The notes: generated from the sequence alone by a model not told the origin. A stretch of 64,000 nt of DNA from Streptomyces syringium (GCF_017876625.1 NZ_JAGIOH010000001.1:4113501-4177500); one strand, 5' to 3'; counted from the stretch's first letter, positions 50,076 to 59,320 are shown. Numbers and translations are program-made.

Positions 50076-51530
50076 CTACGGGCTCTCGGCGCCCTTGCCG
50101 TCCGCGGTGGCTTCCGCGGAGGCGGTGTCGTGCCGGGCCGACTGGACCGCGAGACGTTCACCGATCGCCCGCAGGCCTGCCAGATCGTGTACATCTCCGG
50201 GCAGGGCGGCCACCTCGGCCACAGGGACCTCGGGGTGCAGCGAAGTGAAGCGGTCGCGCGTACGACGCTCACGGGCGAGGACCTGCATGCGCTCGGCGTG
50301 CAGGCGCAGCAGTCCCGCGGTGAGGCGCGCGGTGGAGTCCTTGGACGGCGCGGATGGTGCGGGTTCTCCTGAGGGCGCGGGCTGGGGGGAGCCGCTCCTG
50401 GGAGAGGACGTGTCGGAGGGAGTGCGGGTGCCGGGGTCGTCGGCGGTACGTGACCCAGTCTGCCCGCTGTCTCGATCCACAATGCCGACGCCATCAAGAT
50501 TTTCTGAGGAATCCGGGGTGCGCGGGACTCCCGAGCCGTCCGCCAGGGCCTGCGCCGCGGCGAGGGCCCGTTCGGCCGAGAGGCGTGCCGCCCCGCTGCC
50601 GTGGACCCGGTTCAGTACGAGCCCGGCCAGCGGCATCCGTTCGGCGGCCAGCCGTTCGACGAAGTAGGCCGCTTCCCGCAGGGCGTCCCGCTCCGGAGCG
50701 GCGACGACCAGGAAGGCCGTACCGGGGGCCTGGAGCAGCCGGTAGGTGGCGTCGGCGCGGGTACGGAACCCGCCGAACATGGTGTCCATGGCGGAGACGA
50801 AGGTCTGTACGTCCCGCAGGAGCTGTCCGCCCATCAGCTTGTTGAGCGGCCCGCTCATCATCGACATGCCGACGCCCAGGAACTTCATCCCGGCCCGGCC
50901 GCCGATCTTCGCCGGCGTCATCAGGACCTTGATGAACTTCCCGTCCAGGAAGGAGCCCAGGCGGCTCGGCGCGTCGAGGAAGTCGAGCGCGGAGCGGCTC
51001 GGCGGGGTGTCGACGACGATCAGATCCCACTCGTCACGGGCGCGGAGTTGGCCGAGTTTCTCCATGGCCATGTACTCCTGCGTACCGGCGAAGCCGGCCG
51101 ACAGCGACTGGTAGAAGGGGTTCTCCAGGATCGCCCGGGCGCGCTCCTTGTCGGCGTGCGTCTCGACGATCTCGTCGAACGTCCGCTTCATGTCGAGCAT
51201 CATGGCGTGCAGTTCGCCACCGGCGGATTTATCAATTCCGGTTACTGGGCGGGGCACGTTGTCGAGTTCGTCGATGCCCATCGACTGGGCCAGCCGACGG
51301 GCCGGGTCGATAGTGAGGACGACGACCTTCCGGCCGCGCTCGGCAGCCCGCAGGCCCAGCGCGGCGGCGGTCGTGGTCTTGCCGACCCCGCCCGAACCGC
51401 AGCACACCACGATGCGGGTGCGGGGGTTGTCCAGGACCGGGTCGATGTCGAGGGCGGACGCCGCGTCGAGGCCGTTCGTCCAGGCGCCGGCGGCGCCCGC
51501 CGTGGCCGCGTCCTCTGCGGTGACACTCAC
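50076..51530 (-). CDS. ArsA/Get3-like ATPase, second of pair
   Basis: 484 aa from GTG 51530, overlapping the preceding stop by 4 nt. The deviant P-loop is GSGGVGKTT at 45-53. LTIDPARRLAQSMGI is the switch/A-loop region and IVVDTPPSRSALDFLD the Walker B region. The middle of the C-terminal half holds a Ser/Pro/Thr-rich insertion (about 350-410), probably disordered. Such ATPases are related to the arsenite pump ATPase and tail-anchored protein targeting factors; the client of this actinobacterial pair is unknown. Confidence 0.88.
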   Translation of the reverse strand: MSVTAEDAATAGAAGAWTNGLDAASALDIDPVLDNPRTRIVVCCGSGGVGKTTTAAALGLRAAERGRKVVVLTIDPARRLAQSMGIDELDNVPRPVTGIDKSAGGELHAMMLDMKRTFDEIVETHADKERARAILENPFYQSLSAGFAGTQEYMAMEKLGQLRARDEWDLIVVDTPPSRSALDFLDAPSRLGSFLDGKFIKVLMTPAKIGGRAGMKFLGVGMSMMSGPLNKLMGGQLLRDVQTFVSAMDTMFGGFRTRADATYRLLQAPGTAFLVVAAPERDALREAAYFVERLAAERMPLAGLVLNRVHGSGAARLSAERALAAAQALADGSGVPRTPDSSENLDGVGIVDRDSGQTGSRTADDPGTRTPSDTSSPRSGSPQPAPSGEPAPSAPSKDSTARLTAGLLRLHAERMQVLARERRTRDRFTSLHPEVPVAEVAALPGDVHDLAGLRAIGERLAVQSARHDTASAEATADGKGAESP

Positions 51531-52522
51531 CGAGCCACTCCTTGCTTTCGCAGTTCGCGCGCCATGCGGTACAAACCCGCCAGGTGCACGCCGTCGCCGA
51601 GCAGTTCCAGTTCGTACGTGGGCAGGCCGAGCCCGGATATCTCGGCGCGGCCGCGACGCTCCAGGGCGACCCGCTCGGTGTGCTCGCGGGCCTGCTCGAC
51701 CAGAGGGTCGACCAGCTGCTCGACGAGGCCGGCGCGGTCCGCCCCGGCGAATCCGGTCTGGGCCAGGGCGTCCGACAGCGCCCGCGCCACGGCCGCCCGG
51801 CGACCGTTGGCGGCGACGTCGACGGCTGCCGCGTCGAGTATTTCCGGCCGCACCATGTTGATGACCACGCTGCCCACCGGCAGCTTCGCGGCACGCAGTT
51901 CGGCGATGCCGTCGACGGTCTCCTGGACGGGCATCTCCTCCAGCAGCGTCACCAGGTGCACCGCCGTCTCGGGGGACTTGAGCACCCGCATGACGGCCTG
52001 CGCCTGATGGTGGATGGGGCCGATCCGGGCCAGCCCCGCCACCTCGTCGTTGACGTTGAGGAAGCGGGTGATGCGGCCGGTGGGCGGGGCGTCCATGACG
52101 ACGTGGTCGTAGACGAAATTGCCCAGGCGGTCCTTGCGGCGCACCGCCTCGCACGCCTTGCCCGTCAGCAGGACGTCCCGCAGTCCGGGCGCGATGGTTG
52201 TCGCGAAGTCGATGGCGCCGAGCTTCTTCAGCGCCCGCCCGGCGCTGCCGAGCTTGTAGAACATCTGGAGGTAGTCCAGGAGCGCGCGCTCGGCGTCGAT
52301 GGCGAGCGCGAAGACCTCGCCCCCGCCACCCGGCGCGACCGCGATCTTGCGTTCCTCATAGGGCAGCGCCTCCGTCTCGAAGAGCTGCGCGATGCCCTGT
52401 CTGCCCTCGACCTCGACCAGCAGGGTGCGCTTGCCCTCGGCGGCGAGGGCGAGCGCGAGGGCGGCGGCGACCGTGGTCTTGCCGGTGCCGCCCTTGCCGC
52501 TTACGACATGGAGCCTGCTCAT
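51527..52522 (-). CDS. ArsA/Get3-like ATPase, first of pair
   Basis: 331 aa from ATG 52522. The P-loop is SGKGGTGKTT at 8-17, then LLVEVEGRQGIAQLF and VVMDAPPTGRITRFLNV for Walker B. It lacks the disordered insertion of its partner. The two genes overlap (GTGA) and probably work as a heteromer, as the paired ATPase halves of ArsA do. The pair always sits beside wblA in streptomycetes, but no functional link is established. Confidence 0.88.
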   Translation of the reverse strand: MSRLHVVSGKGGTGKTTVAAALALALAAEGKRTLLVEVEGRQGIAQLFETEALPYEERKIAVAPGGGGEVFALAIDAERALLDYLQMFYKLGSAGRALKKLGAIDFATTIAPGLRDVLLTGKACEAVRRKDRLGNFVYDHVVMDAPPTGRITRFLNVNDEVAGLARIGPIHHQAQAVMRVLKSPETAVHLVTLLEEMPVQETVDGIAELRAAKLPVGSVVINMVRPEILDAAAVDVAANGRRAAVARALSDALAQTGFAGADRAGLVEQLVDPLVEQAREHTERVALERRGRAEISGLGLPTYELELLGDGVHLAGLYRMARELRKQGVAR

Positions 52523-52594
52523 GATTCGGAGCCTAACGAGTCCCGGAGCGGGCTACGCACGAGGCTGTCGGTGGGAGGCATTACAGTCGGGCCC

Positions 52595-52753
52595 ATGACC
52601 AAGTGGGAATACGCGACTGTGCCGCTGCTCGTCCATGCGACCAAGCAGATTCTGGACACCTGGGGCGAGGACGGCTGGGAGCTCGTCCAGGTCGTGCCGG
52701 GGCCGAACAACCCCGAGCAGCTGGTGGCCTACCTCAAGCGGGAAAAGGCGTGA
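52595..52753 (+). CDS. Small DUF4177 domain protein
   Basis: 52 aa from ATG 52595. MTKWEYATVPLLVHATKQIL followed by DTWGEDGWELVQVVPG is the compact DUF4177 pattern. Function is unknown. Its stop overlaps the GTG of the RidA gene by 4 nt, so the two are coupled. Its 5' end is divergent from the ATPase pair. Confidence 0.85.
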   Translation: MTKWEYATVPLLVHATKQILDTWGEDGWELVQVVPGPNNPEQLVAYLKREKA

Positions 52754-53214
52754 GCGCCGTAGAGAAGCGGCTCGCCGAGCTGGGCCTGACCCTGCCGGAC
52801 GTCGTGCCGCCGCTGGCCGCGTACCAGCCGGCCGTGCGGACCGGCGATTACGTCTACACCGCCGGCCAGCTGCCCATGGTCAAGGGCTCCGTGCCCGCGA
52901 CCGGCAAGGTCGGCGCCGAGGTCAGCGCGGAGCAGGCCAAGGAGCTGGCGGCCGTCTGCGCGCTCAATGCCCTGGCCGCCGTGAAGTCGGTCGTCGGCGA
53001 CCTCGACAAGATCGTGCGTGTGGTCAAGGTCGTGGGCTTCATCGCCTCCGCCCCCGACTTCACCGCACAGCCGGGCGTCCTCAACGGCGCCAGCGAGCTG
53101 CTGGGCGAGGTCCTGGGCGACAAGGGCGTGCACGCGCGCTCCGCCGTGGGCGTCACGGTGCTGCCGCTGGACGCGCCGGTCGAGGTCGAGATCCTGGTGG
53201 AAGTACAGGACTGA
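52750..53214 (+). CDS. RidA family (YjgF/YER057c/UK114) protein
   Basis: 154 aa from GTG 52750. The YjgF fold is recognised from YVYTAGQLPMVKGSVPATGK, the VVKVVGFIASAPDFTAQPGV segment and the end VLPLDAPVEVEILVEV. The Arg usually needed for 2-aminoacrylate deaminase activity, expected near ARSAVGVTVLPL, is present (HARSAVG). It may therefore remove reactive enamines, although subfamilies vary. Confidence 0.9.
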   Translation: MSAVEKRLAELGLTLPDVVPPLAAYQPAVRTGDYVYTAGQLPMVKGSVPATGKVGAEVSAEQAKELAAVCALNALAAVKSVVGDLDKIVRVVKVVGFIASAPDFTAQPGVLNGASELLGEVLGDKGVHARSAVGVTVLPLDAPVEVEILVEVQD

Positions 53215-53276
53215 CCGCAGGAGGGGCCCCGAGCGGCCCCCTCGAACATCAGCGCGTGAGCGCATAGCATCCGGCC

Positions 53277-54146
53277 ATGTCGACTTCGAACGGCCAGTGG
53301 TACCCGCCGGAGTGGCCGGACCGGATCAGAGCGCTCACCCGCGGGGAGCTCCGGCCCGCCGCGCCCCGTCGCGCCGCGACCGTACTGCTGATGCGTGACA
53401 CCACCGGCGGCCCCACCGTTCATATGCTGCGCAGACGCGCCTCCATGGCTTTCGCCGGAGGCGCGTACGCGTATCCGGGGGGCTCCGTGGACCCCCGTGA
53501 CGAGCGGGACGTGCCCTGGGCCGGGCCCTCGCGCACCGAGTGGGCCCGCCGCCTCGGTGTCGATGCCGCCGGCGCCCAGGCCATCGTCTGCGCCGCCGTC
53601 CGCGAGACCTTCGAAGAGGCGGGCGTGCTGCTGGCGGGCCCGACACCGGAGTCGGTCGTCGCGGACACCACCGGCGCCGACTGGGAAACCGACCGCGCGG
53701 CGCTCGTCACCCGCGAGCTGTCCTTCGCGGACTTCCTCGACCGGCGCGGTCTGGTGCTGCGCAGCGATCTCCTCGGTGGCTGGGCGCGCTGGATCACCCC
53801 GGAATTCGAACCGCGCCGCTATGACACCTGGTTCTTCGTCGCGGCGCTCCCCGAGGGCCAGCGCACCCGCAACGCCTCCACGGAGGCGGACCACACGGTC
53901 TGGGCCGCGCCCGCCGACGCGGCCGCCGGCTACGACCGGGGCGAGCTGCTGATGATGCCGCCGACCATCTCCACGCTGCGCGCGCTCCTGCCGTACGGGA
54001 CCGTCGCCGAGGTCCTGGCGGCCGCGCGCGAGGCGGACCTCACACCCGTGCTCGCGCAAGCCCGCCTCGTCGCGGGCGAGATCGTGCTGAGCTGGCCGGG
54101 ACACGACGAATTCACCAAACACATCTCCTCAGGGGCCGACGCATGA
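53277..54146 (+). CDS. Nudix hydrolase
   Basis: 289 aa from ATG 53277. The Nudix box is split by an insertion: GGSVDPRDERD near residue 65, then AAVRETFEEAGVLL near 107-120, with the RExxEE core as RETFEE. The length and RRRASMAFAGGAYAYPGG start match the NUDT19/acyl-CoA-type Nudix group. It cleaves a nucleoside-diphosphate-linked compound, possibly CoA derivatives. ATGA overlap with the MBL gene suggests a joint role. Confidence 0.88.
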   Translation: MSTSNGQWYPPEWPDRIRALTRGELRPAAPRRAATVLLMRDTTGGPTVHMLRRRASMAFAGGAYAYPGGSVDPRDERDVPWAGPSRTEWARRLGVDAAGAQAIVCAAVRETFEEAGVLLAGPTPESVVADTTGADWETDRAALVTRELSFADFLDRRGLVLRSDLLGGWARWITPEFEPRRYDTWFFVAALPEGQRTRNASTEADHTVWAAPADAAAGYDRGELLMMPPTISTLRALLPYGTVAEVLAAAREADLTPVLAQARLVAGEIVLSWPGHDEFTKHISSGADA

Positions 54147-54973
54147 CGTTCGCAGCAGCTCTTCCCGGCAAGCCGCGCGAGGGTGCCATCGGCGGCCCCG
54201 CGACCGCCCGCGCCGTCTGCGTGCTGGCTTCCAACCCCTCCGCCATGACGCTCGACGGCACCAATACCTGGATCGTCTCCGAGCCCGACTCCGACCTGGC
54301 CGTCGTCATCGACCCGGGGCCGCTGGACGACACCCATCTGCGGGCCGTCATCGCCACGGCCGAGTCGGCGGGCAAGCGCGTCGCGCTGACGCTGCTCAGC
54401 CACGGCCACCCCGACCACTCGGACGGCGCCGGGCGCTTCGCCGAGCTGACCGGTACGTCCGTACGGGCACTGGACCCCGCTCTGCGGCTCGGCGGCGAGG
54501 GGCTCGGCGTGGGTGACGTGATCACCACCGGCGGCCTGGAGCTGCACGTCCTGTCCACTCCCGGGCACACCGCCGACTCCCTGTGCTTCCACCTGCCCGC
54601 CGACCGGGCGGTCCTCACCGGGGACACCGTCCTGGGGCGCGGCACCACGGTCGTCGCCCACCCCGACGGGCGGCTCGGCGACTACCTGGACTCGCTGCGC
54701 CGGCTGCGCTCGCTCGCGGTCGACGAGGACGTCGTCACGGTGCTTCCCGGCCACGGGCCCGTGCTCGACGACGCCCGGGGAGCCATCGAGTACTACCTGG
54801 CCCACCGCGCCAAGCGCCTCGCCCAGGTCGAGACCGCCGTCGAGAACGGCCACGGCACCCCGGAGGAGGTCGTCGCCCACGTCTACGCGGACGTCGACCG
54901 CTCGCTGTGGCCCGCGGCGGAACTCTCGGTGCGGGCGCAGTTGGACTACCTCGGCGAGCACGGGCTGATCTGA
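54143..54973 (+). CDS. MBL-fold metallo-hydrolase (LACTB2/glyoxalase II-like)
   Basis: 276 aa from ATG 54143. The metal-binding motif is HGHPDH at 87-92. STPGHTADSLCF, GDTVLGRGTT and LPGHGPV supply the further His/Asp ligands. A C-terminal winged-helix-like part (about 225-276) follows, as in LACTB2-type proteins, which can be RNases or thioester hydrolases. It is coupled to the upstream Nudix gene. Confidence 0.9.
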   Translation: MTFAAALPGKPREGAIGGPATARAVCVLASNPSAMTLDGTNTWIVSEPDSDLAVVIDPGPLDDTHLRAVIATAESAGKRVALTLLSHGHPDHSDGAGRFAELTGTSVRALDPALRLGGEGLGVGDVITTGGLELHVLSTPGHTADSLCFHLPADRAVLTGDTVLGRGTTVVAHPDGRLGDYLDSLRRLRSLAVDEDVVTVLPGHGPVLDDARGAIEYYLAHRAKRLAQVETAVENGHGTPEEVVAHVYADVDRSLWPAAELSVRAQLDYLGEHGLI

Positions 54974-55087
54974 CGGGGCCGCAGTCGAACGCGCTGTCGG
55001 ACCCGCTGATGAACCCCAGGGCAGCGCTCCGGCGGCGCACAGGTTGATCTGAGGGCACGGCGGGCGCCTCCCGGCCCTGGGTGCGCG

Positions 55088-55127
55088 AAAGCCCCTGCCG
55101 CGCGCCTGAGCGGGCGGCAGGGGCTTT
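55088..55127. terminator. Bidirectional hairpin terminator
   Basis: Perfect 14-bp stem (55088-55101 and 55114-55127, AAAGCCCCTGCCGC and complement), a 12-nt loop, with A and T runs on the two sides. It lies between the convergent MBL and crp genes. Confidence 0.88.
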
Positions 55128-55163
55128 TACGAGCGGGCGTACGCGCGTACGTACGCCCCCGGG

Positions 55164-55838
55164 TCAGCGGGAGCGCTTGGCGAGCCGCTCCACGTCCAGG
55201 AGGATCACCGCGCGGGCCTCCAGGCGGAGCCAGCCGCGGCCCGCGAAGTCCGCGAGCGCCTTGTTGACGGTCTCCCGGGAAGCGCCGACCAGCTGGGCCA
55301 GCTCCTCCTGGGTGAGGTCGTGCACGACGTGGATGCCCTCTTCGGACTGGACGCCGAAACGGCGGGACAGGTCGAGGAGGGCCTTCGCGACACGGCCGGG
55401 GACGTCGGAGAAGACCAGGTCCGACATCGAGTCGTTGGTGCGGCGCAGTCGGCGGGCGACCGCGCGCAGCAGGGCGGTGGCCACCTCCGGGCGGGCATTG
55501 AGCCAGGGCTGGAGGTCACCGTGGCCGAGGCCGAGGAGCTTGACCTCGGTGAGGGCGGTGGCCGTGGCCGTGCGCGGGCCGGGGTCGAAGAGCGACAGCT
55601 CGCCGATCAGCTCGCCCGGGCCCAGGACGGCCAGCATGTTCTCGCGGCCGTCGGGGGAGGTGCGGTGGAGCTTCACCTTGCCCTCGGTCACCACGTAGAG
55701 CCGGTCACCGGGGTCCCCTTCGTGGAACAGGGCGTCGCCCCTCGCGAGGGTGACCTCGCCCATGGAGGCGCGCAGCTCAGCGGCCTGCTCGTCATCGAGC
55801 GCCGCGAAAAGCGGGGCGCGCCGCAGAACGTCGTCCAC
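55164..55838 (-). CDS. crp: Crp/Fnr-family global regulator
   Basis: 224 aa from GTG 55838, with GGAGAG 6 nt upstream; an upstream ATG at 55859 is less likely. The cyclic-nucleotide-binding fold spans about 10-125, including the phosphate-binding GELIGELSLFDPGPRTATA. The Crp HTH is LTQEELAQLVGASRETVNKA. Length and sequence match the Streptomyces Crp that affects germination and secondary metabolism. A Crp-type dyad lies 63 bp upstream of its start, fitting autoregulation. Confidence 0.94.
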   Translation of the reverse strand: MDDVLRRAPLFAALDDEQAAELRASMGEVTLARGDALFHEGDPGDRLYVVTEGKVKLHRTSPDGRENMLAVLGPGELIGELSLFDPGPRTATATALTEVKLLGLGHGDLQPWLNARPEVATALLRAVARRLRRTNDSMSDLVFSDVPGRVAKALLDLSRRFGVQSEEGIHVVHDLTQEELAQLVGASRETVNKALADFAGRGWLRLEARAVILLDVERLAKRSR

Positions 55839-55900
55839 GAGTTCTCTCCTTGTCGACATGCACAGAGGACCGTGGTCCCCATGATGCCCGTCGGTAAAAC

Positions 55901-55916
55901 TGTGTGATCAAACACA
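55901..55916. promoter_or_regulatory. Candidate Crp-binding site
   Basis: TGTGT-GATCAA-ACACA, a 5-6-5 dyad in the 181 bp between crp and the divergent nth. It fits the TGTGA-N6-TCACA type and all but one position of the GTG-N6-GNCAC pattern reported for Streptomyces Crp. Confidence 0.55.
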
Positions 55917-56019
55917 AGTGTGGCGCATCGTCGACCGAAGCCCTACGGCAGGGGTCCGATTGGGCTGCGGTTTTCCTGCGGCCGGGGCGGATGTCAGTGC
56001 TGGGCTCTAGTCTGGCCGG

Positions 56020-57066
56020 GTGTCCAATACGCCGGTGAGAGCACAGGGCAGGGGGGCCGGGAGGGTGATCCCGGCCCGCGATTCCGCTGTGGGCGAACGC
56101 GTGTCCGTGAAGAAGACGAATGCCGCGACCGGGCCCAAACCGCCGGGTGGCGCAGCGGCCGCGAAGATCGGCGAGGCCGACGGACCACTCGCCGCTCCCG
56201 CCCCGGGCTCCGCCTCCGGACCGACCGGTTCCGTCAGTGGATCCGGCGCCGGGCCCACCTCCAGGAGATCAGTGAAGGCCGCTGCCGCCAAACCGGCGAA
56301 GCCCGAGTCCCGGACCGCGCTCGTCCGCCGGGCGCGTCGTATCAATCGCGAGCTCGCCGAGGTCTATCCGTACGCCCACCCCGAGCTGGACTTCGAGAAC
56401 CCCTTCCAGCTGCTGGTCGCCACCGTGCTCTCCGCCCAGACCACGGATCTGCGGGTCAACCAGACCACCCCCGCCCTCTTCGCGGCCTACCCCACGCCGG
56501 AGGACATGGCGGCGGCCGACCCGGAGACGCTGGAGCAGCTCATCCGGCCGACGGGCTTCTTCCGCGCGAAGGCCAGATCGCTGCTCGGCATCTCCGCCGC
56601 GCTGCACGAGCGCTTCGACGACGAGGTGCCGGGGCGCATAGAAGACCTGGTGTCCCTGCCCGGCGTGGGCCGGAAAACCGCCCATGTGGTGTTGGGCAAC
56701 GCCTTCGGGCGGCCAGGAATCACCGTCGACACGCACTTCGGGCGACTCGTCCGGCGCTGGAAGTGGACGGACCAGCAGGACCCGGAGAAGGTCGAGGAGG
56801 AAATCGGCTCGCTCTTCCCGAAGAGCGACTGGACGATGCTCTCGCACCGCGTGATCTTCCACGGCCGGCGCATCTGCCACTCCCGCAGGCCCGCCTGCGG
56901 TGCCTGCCCGATCGCGCCGCTGTGCCCGTCCTACGGGGAGGGTGAGACGGACCCCGAGAAGGCGCGGAAGCTGCTCAAGTACGAGAAGGGCGGCCAGCCC
57001 GGTCAGCGGCTCAAGCCCCCGCCCGACTACCCGGGCCTGCCGGCCCGTCCGCTGGGAGCCGAGTGA
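56020..57066 (+). CDS. nth: Endonuclease III (DNA glycosylase/AP lyase)
   Basis: The core is from about residue 95: helix-hairpin-helix LPGVGRKTAHVV with catalytic K219, VDTHFGRLVRRW with the catalytic Asp, and the iron-sulfur cluster cysteines in CHSRRPACGACPIAPLC. It repairs oxidised pyrimidines. The frame opens at GTG 56020 (348 aa), with TAGTCT at 56008-56013 as a possible -10 for a leaderless mRNA. GTG 56272 follows AGGAG and would give 265 aa, closer to the family length. The first 84 residues are low-complexity and may not be translated. Confidence 0.92.
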   Translation: MSNTPVRAQGRGAGRVIPARDSAVGERVSVKKTNAATGPKPPGGAAAAKIGEADGPLAAPAPGSASGPTGSVSGSGAGPTSRRSVKAAAAKPAKPESRTALVRRARRINRELAEVYPYAHPELDFENPFQLLVATVLSAQTTDLRVNQTTPALFAAYPTPEDMAAADPETLEQLIRPTGFFRAKARSLLGISAALHERFDDEVPGRIEDLVSLPGVGRKTAHVVLGNAFGRPGITVDTHFGRLVRRWKWTDQQDPEKVEEEIGSLFPKSDWTMLSHRVIFHGRRICHSRRPACGACPIAPLCPSYGEGETDPEKARKLLKYEKGGQPGQRLKPPPDYPGLPARPLGAE

Positions 57067-57109
57067 CCGCACGCCCGCCCGTGACCGCACACACGCCGAG
57101 GGGACACGC

Positions 57110-57793
57110 ATGACGAGCACGTACGGCGGTGGGACCGCCATCACCTCCGAGGGGCTGCCCGAGTGGCTCGCGCCCGTGGCCCAGGCTGCGAGAACGATCG
57201 AGCCGCACCAGCTGAGCCGATTCCTGCCGCCGGAGACGGGCGGTCGGCAGTCCGCCGTGCTGGTGCTCTTCGGCGAGGGCGAGCAGGGGCCCGAGCTGCT
57301 GCTCCTGGAGCGGGCAGGGACGCTGCGCTCGCACGCGGGCCAGCCGTCGTTCCCCGGCGGCGCGCTCGATCCGCAGGACGGCGATCCGGCCGGTGACGGG
57401 CTGCTGCGGGCCGCGCTGCGCGAGGCCGAGGAGGAGACCGGGCTCGACGCGTCCGGCGTGCAGATCTTCGGTGTCCTGCCGCAGCTCTACATCCCTGTGA
57501 GTGGTTTTGTCGTGACGCCGGTGCTCGGCTGGTGGCGCGAGCCCAGCCCGGTCGGCGCGGTCGACGAGGCCGAGACGGCCAGAGTGTTCACGGTCCCGGT
57601 CACCGAGCTCACCGACCCGGGGAACCGGGCGATGGCCGTCCACCCGAGCGGTCACCGGGGTCCGGCCTTCCGCGTCGGCGGCGCGATGGTCTGGGGGTTC
57701 ACCGCCGGGGTGATCGACCGGATCCTGCACTTCGCGGGCTGGGAGCGCCCGTGGGACCGCGAGCGCCAGGTCTCCTTGGACTGGCAGGGCTGA
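57110..57793 (+). CDS. Nudix hydrolase, CoA pyrophosphatase-like
   Basis: 227 aa from ATG 57110 with GAGGGGAC upstream. The CoA-type motif region LLLERAGTLRSHAGQPSFPG precedes the Nudix box GGALDPQDGDP...LREAEEETGLD. PQLYIPVSGFVVTPVLGWW follows, as in NudL/NUDT7-like CoA diphosphatases. It lies directly between nth and marP. Confidence 0.9.
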   Translation: MTSTYGGGTAITSEGLPEWLAPVAQAARTIEPHQLSRFLPPETGGRQSAVLVLFGEGEQGPELLLLERAGTLRSHAGQPSFPGGALDPQDGDPAGDGLLRAALREAEEETGLDASGVQIFGVLPQLYIPVSGFVVTPVLGWWREPSPVGAVDEAETARVFTVPVTELTDPGNRAMAVHPSGHRGPAFRVGGAMVWGFTAGVIDRILHFAGWERPWDRERQVSLDWQG

Positions 57794-57874
57794 TCCGCGT
57801 GAGACGGTGGCCTGCGAGCCACCCGACCCGAGGCCGACGACCGCGCCGGCCCCTTCAATGCGAGGCATTTTTCG

Positions 57875-59074
57875 GTGAACGTGCTGGACATCGTGCTGCT
57901 GCTCGCCGCCGTGTGGTTCGCGGTCGTCGGCTACCGCCAGGGCTTCGTCGTCGGCGTGCTGTCGGTGATCGGCTTCCTCGGCGGTGGCCTGGTCGCCGTC
58001 TACATCCTCCCGGTGATCTGGGACAGCGCCACCGACGAGGCCACCCCGGGCACGCTGGCGGCCGTCGCGGCCGTCGTGATCGTCATCGTCTGTGCCTCGG
58101 TGGGCCAGGCCGCCACCACCCACCTCGGCAGTAGGCTCCGCCGCCACATCACCTGGTCGCCGGCGCGCGCCCTGGACGCGGCGGGCGGCGCACTCGTCAA
58201 TGTCGCCGCGATGCTGCTGGTGGCCTGGCTGATCGGCTCCGCCCTCGCCGGCACCTCCCTGCCCACGCTCGGCAAGGAGGTCCGCAACTCCAAGGTGCTG
58301 CTCGGCGTCGCCCGGGTGGTTCCGGCCCAGGCCAACACCTGGTTCGCGGACTTCAGCACGGCCCTCTCCCAGAACGGCTTCCCGCAGGTCTTCGCGCCGT
58401 TCTCCAACGAGCCCATCACCTCCGTCCCCGCGCCCGACCCCAGGCTCGCCGGCAGCCCCGTCGCCACCGCTGCCCAGCGCAGCATCGTCAAGGTCGTGGG
58501 CACCGCGCCCAGCTGCGGCAAGGTCCTCGAGGGCACCGGCTTCGTCTTCGCACCGCACCGGGTGATGACCAACGCCCACGTCGTCGGCGGCGTCGACGAG
58601 CCGACCGTGCAGATCGGCGGCCAGGGCCGGCGCTATGACGCGACCGTCGTCCTCTACGACTGGAAGCGCGACATCGCCGTCCTGGACGTGCCGTCACTCG
58701 ACGCGCCCGTGCTGCGCTTCGCCCGGGACGATGCGGAGAGCGGCAAGAGCGCCATCGTCGCGGGCTTCCCCGAGAACGGCTCGTACGACGTGCGCGCCGC
58801 CCGCGTCCGCAGCCGCGTCCAGGCCAACGGCCCGGACATCTACCACCGTGGCAATGTCCGGCGCGATGTGTACTCCCTCTTCACCACGGTCCGCCAGGGC
58901 AACTCCGGCGGCCCGCTGCTCACCCCGGACGGCAGGGTCTACGGCGTGGTCTTCGCGAAGTCCCTGGACGACGCGGACACCGGCTACGCCCTGACGGCGG
59001 ACGAGGTGCGTGAGGACGCCGTCGTCGGCAGCACGGCCACGGGCAGGGCGGACAGCCAGGGCTGCGCGCTCTGA
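57875..59074 (+). CDS. marP: MarP-type membrane serine protease (CvpA domain + trypsin-like)
   Basis: 399 aa from GTG 57875. Four membrane helices of a CvpA-like domain span about 1-125. An extracytoplasmic chymotrypsin-like protease follows, with H235 (TNAHVV), D266 (RDIAVLD) and S344 (GNSGGP). C214 and C397 could form the disulfide known in mycobacterial MarP, which protects cells in acid and oxidative stress. The gene name is by homology. Confidence 0.88.
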   Translation: MNVLDIVLLLAAVWFAVVGYRQGFVVGVLSVIGFLGGGLVAVYILPVIWDSATDEATPGTLAAVAAVVIVIVCASVGQAATTHLGSRLRRHITWSPARALDAAGGALVNVAAMLLVAWLIGSALAGTSLPTLGKEVRNSKVLLGVARVVPAQANTWFADFSTALSQNGFPQVFAPFSNEPITSVPAPDPRLAGSPVATAAQRSIVKVVGTAPSCGKVLEGTGFVFAPHRVMTNAHVVGGVDEPTVQIGGQGRRYDATVVLYDWKRDIAVLDVPSLDAPVLRFARDDAESGKSAIVAGFPENGSYDVRAARVRSRVQANGPDIYHRGNVRRDVYSLFTTVRQGNSGGPLLTPDGRVYGVVFAKSLDDADTGYALTADEVREDAVVGSTATGRADSQGCAL

Positions 59075-59110
59075 GGTGGTGGTTGCCGGTCCGGAGCGGT
59101 CCGGGGGTGG

Positions 59111-59320
59111 TCAGCGGCCGCGTGGATGGCGCAGCCGCGCCGACACCCATCGGGCGCGGCGGCGGATGATGCGCGGAATGCCGATGTGGGGGTCGTGACC
59201 GGCCTCCGGCCCGTGATCACCCCGCATCGCGCTCTCGGATACCTCCGTCACGGCCAGCGCGGCATCGCCCTCGGCGCCGCGCTGCTGCGTCACATCACGG
59301 TAGTCGTGCGTCCAGCCCAT
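59111..59320 (-). CDS. Small Arg-rich protein of unknown function
   Basis: 69 aa from ATG 59320 (ATG 59401 would give 96 aa). The C terminus DPHIGIPRIIRRRARWVSARLRHP is strongly basic and the N-terminal half acidic to neutral. It lies between marP and the hydrolase gene. No ribosome site is obvious, so it may not be real. Two CAATTGGCC direct repeats (59371-59379 and 59391-59399) lie 51-79 bp upstream of its start. Confidence 0.4.
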   Translation of the reverse strand: MGWTHDYRDVTQQRGAEGDAALAVTEVSESAMRGDHGPEAGHDPHIGIPRIIRRRARWVSARLRHPRGR

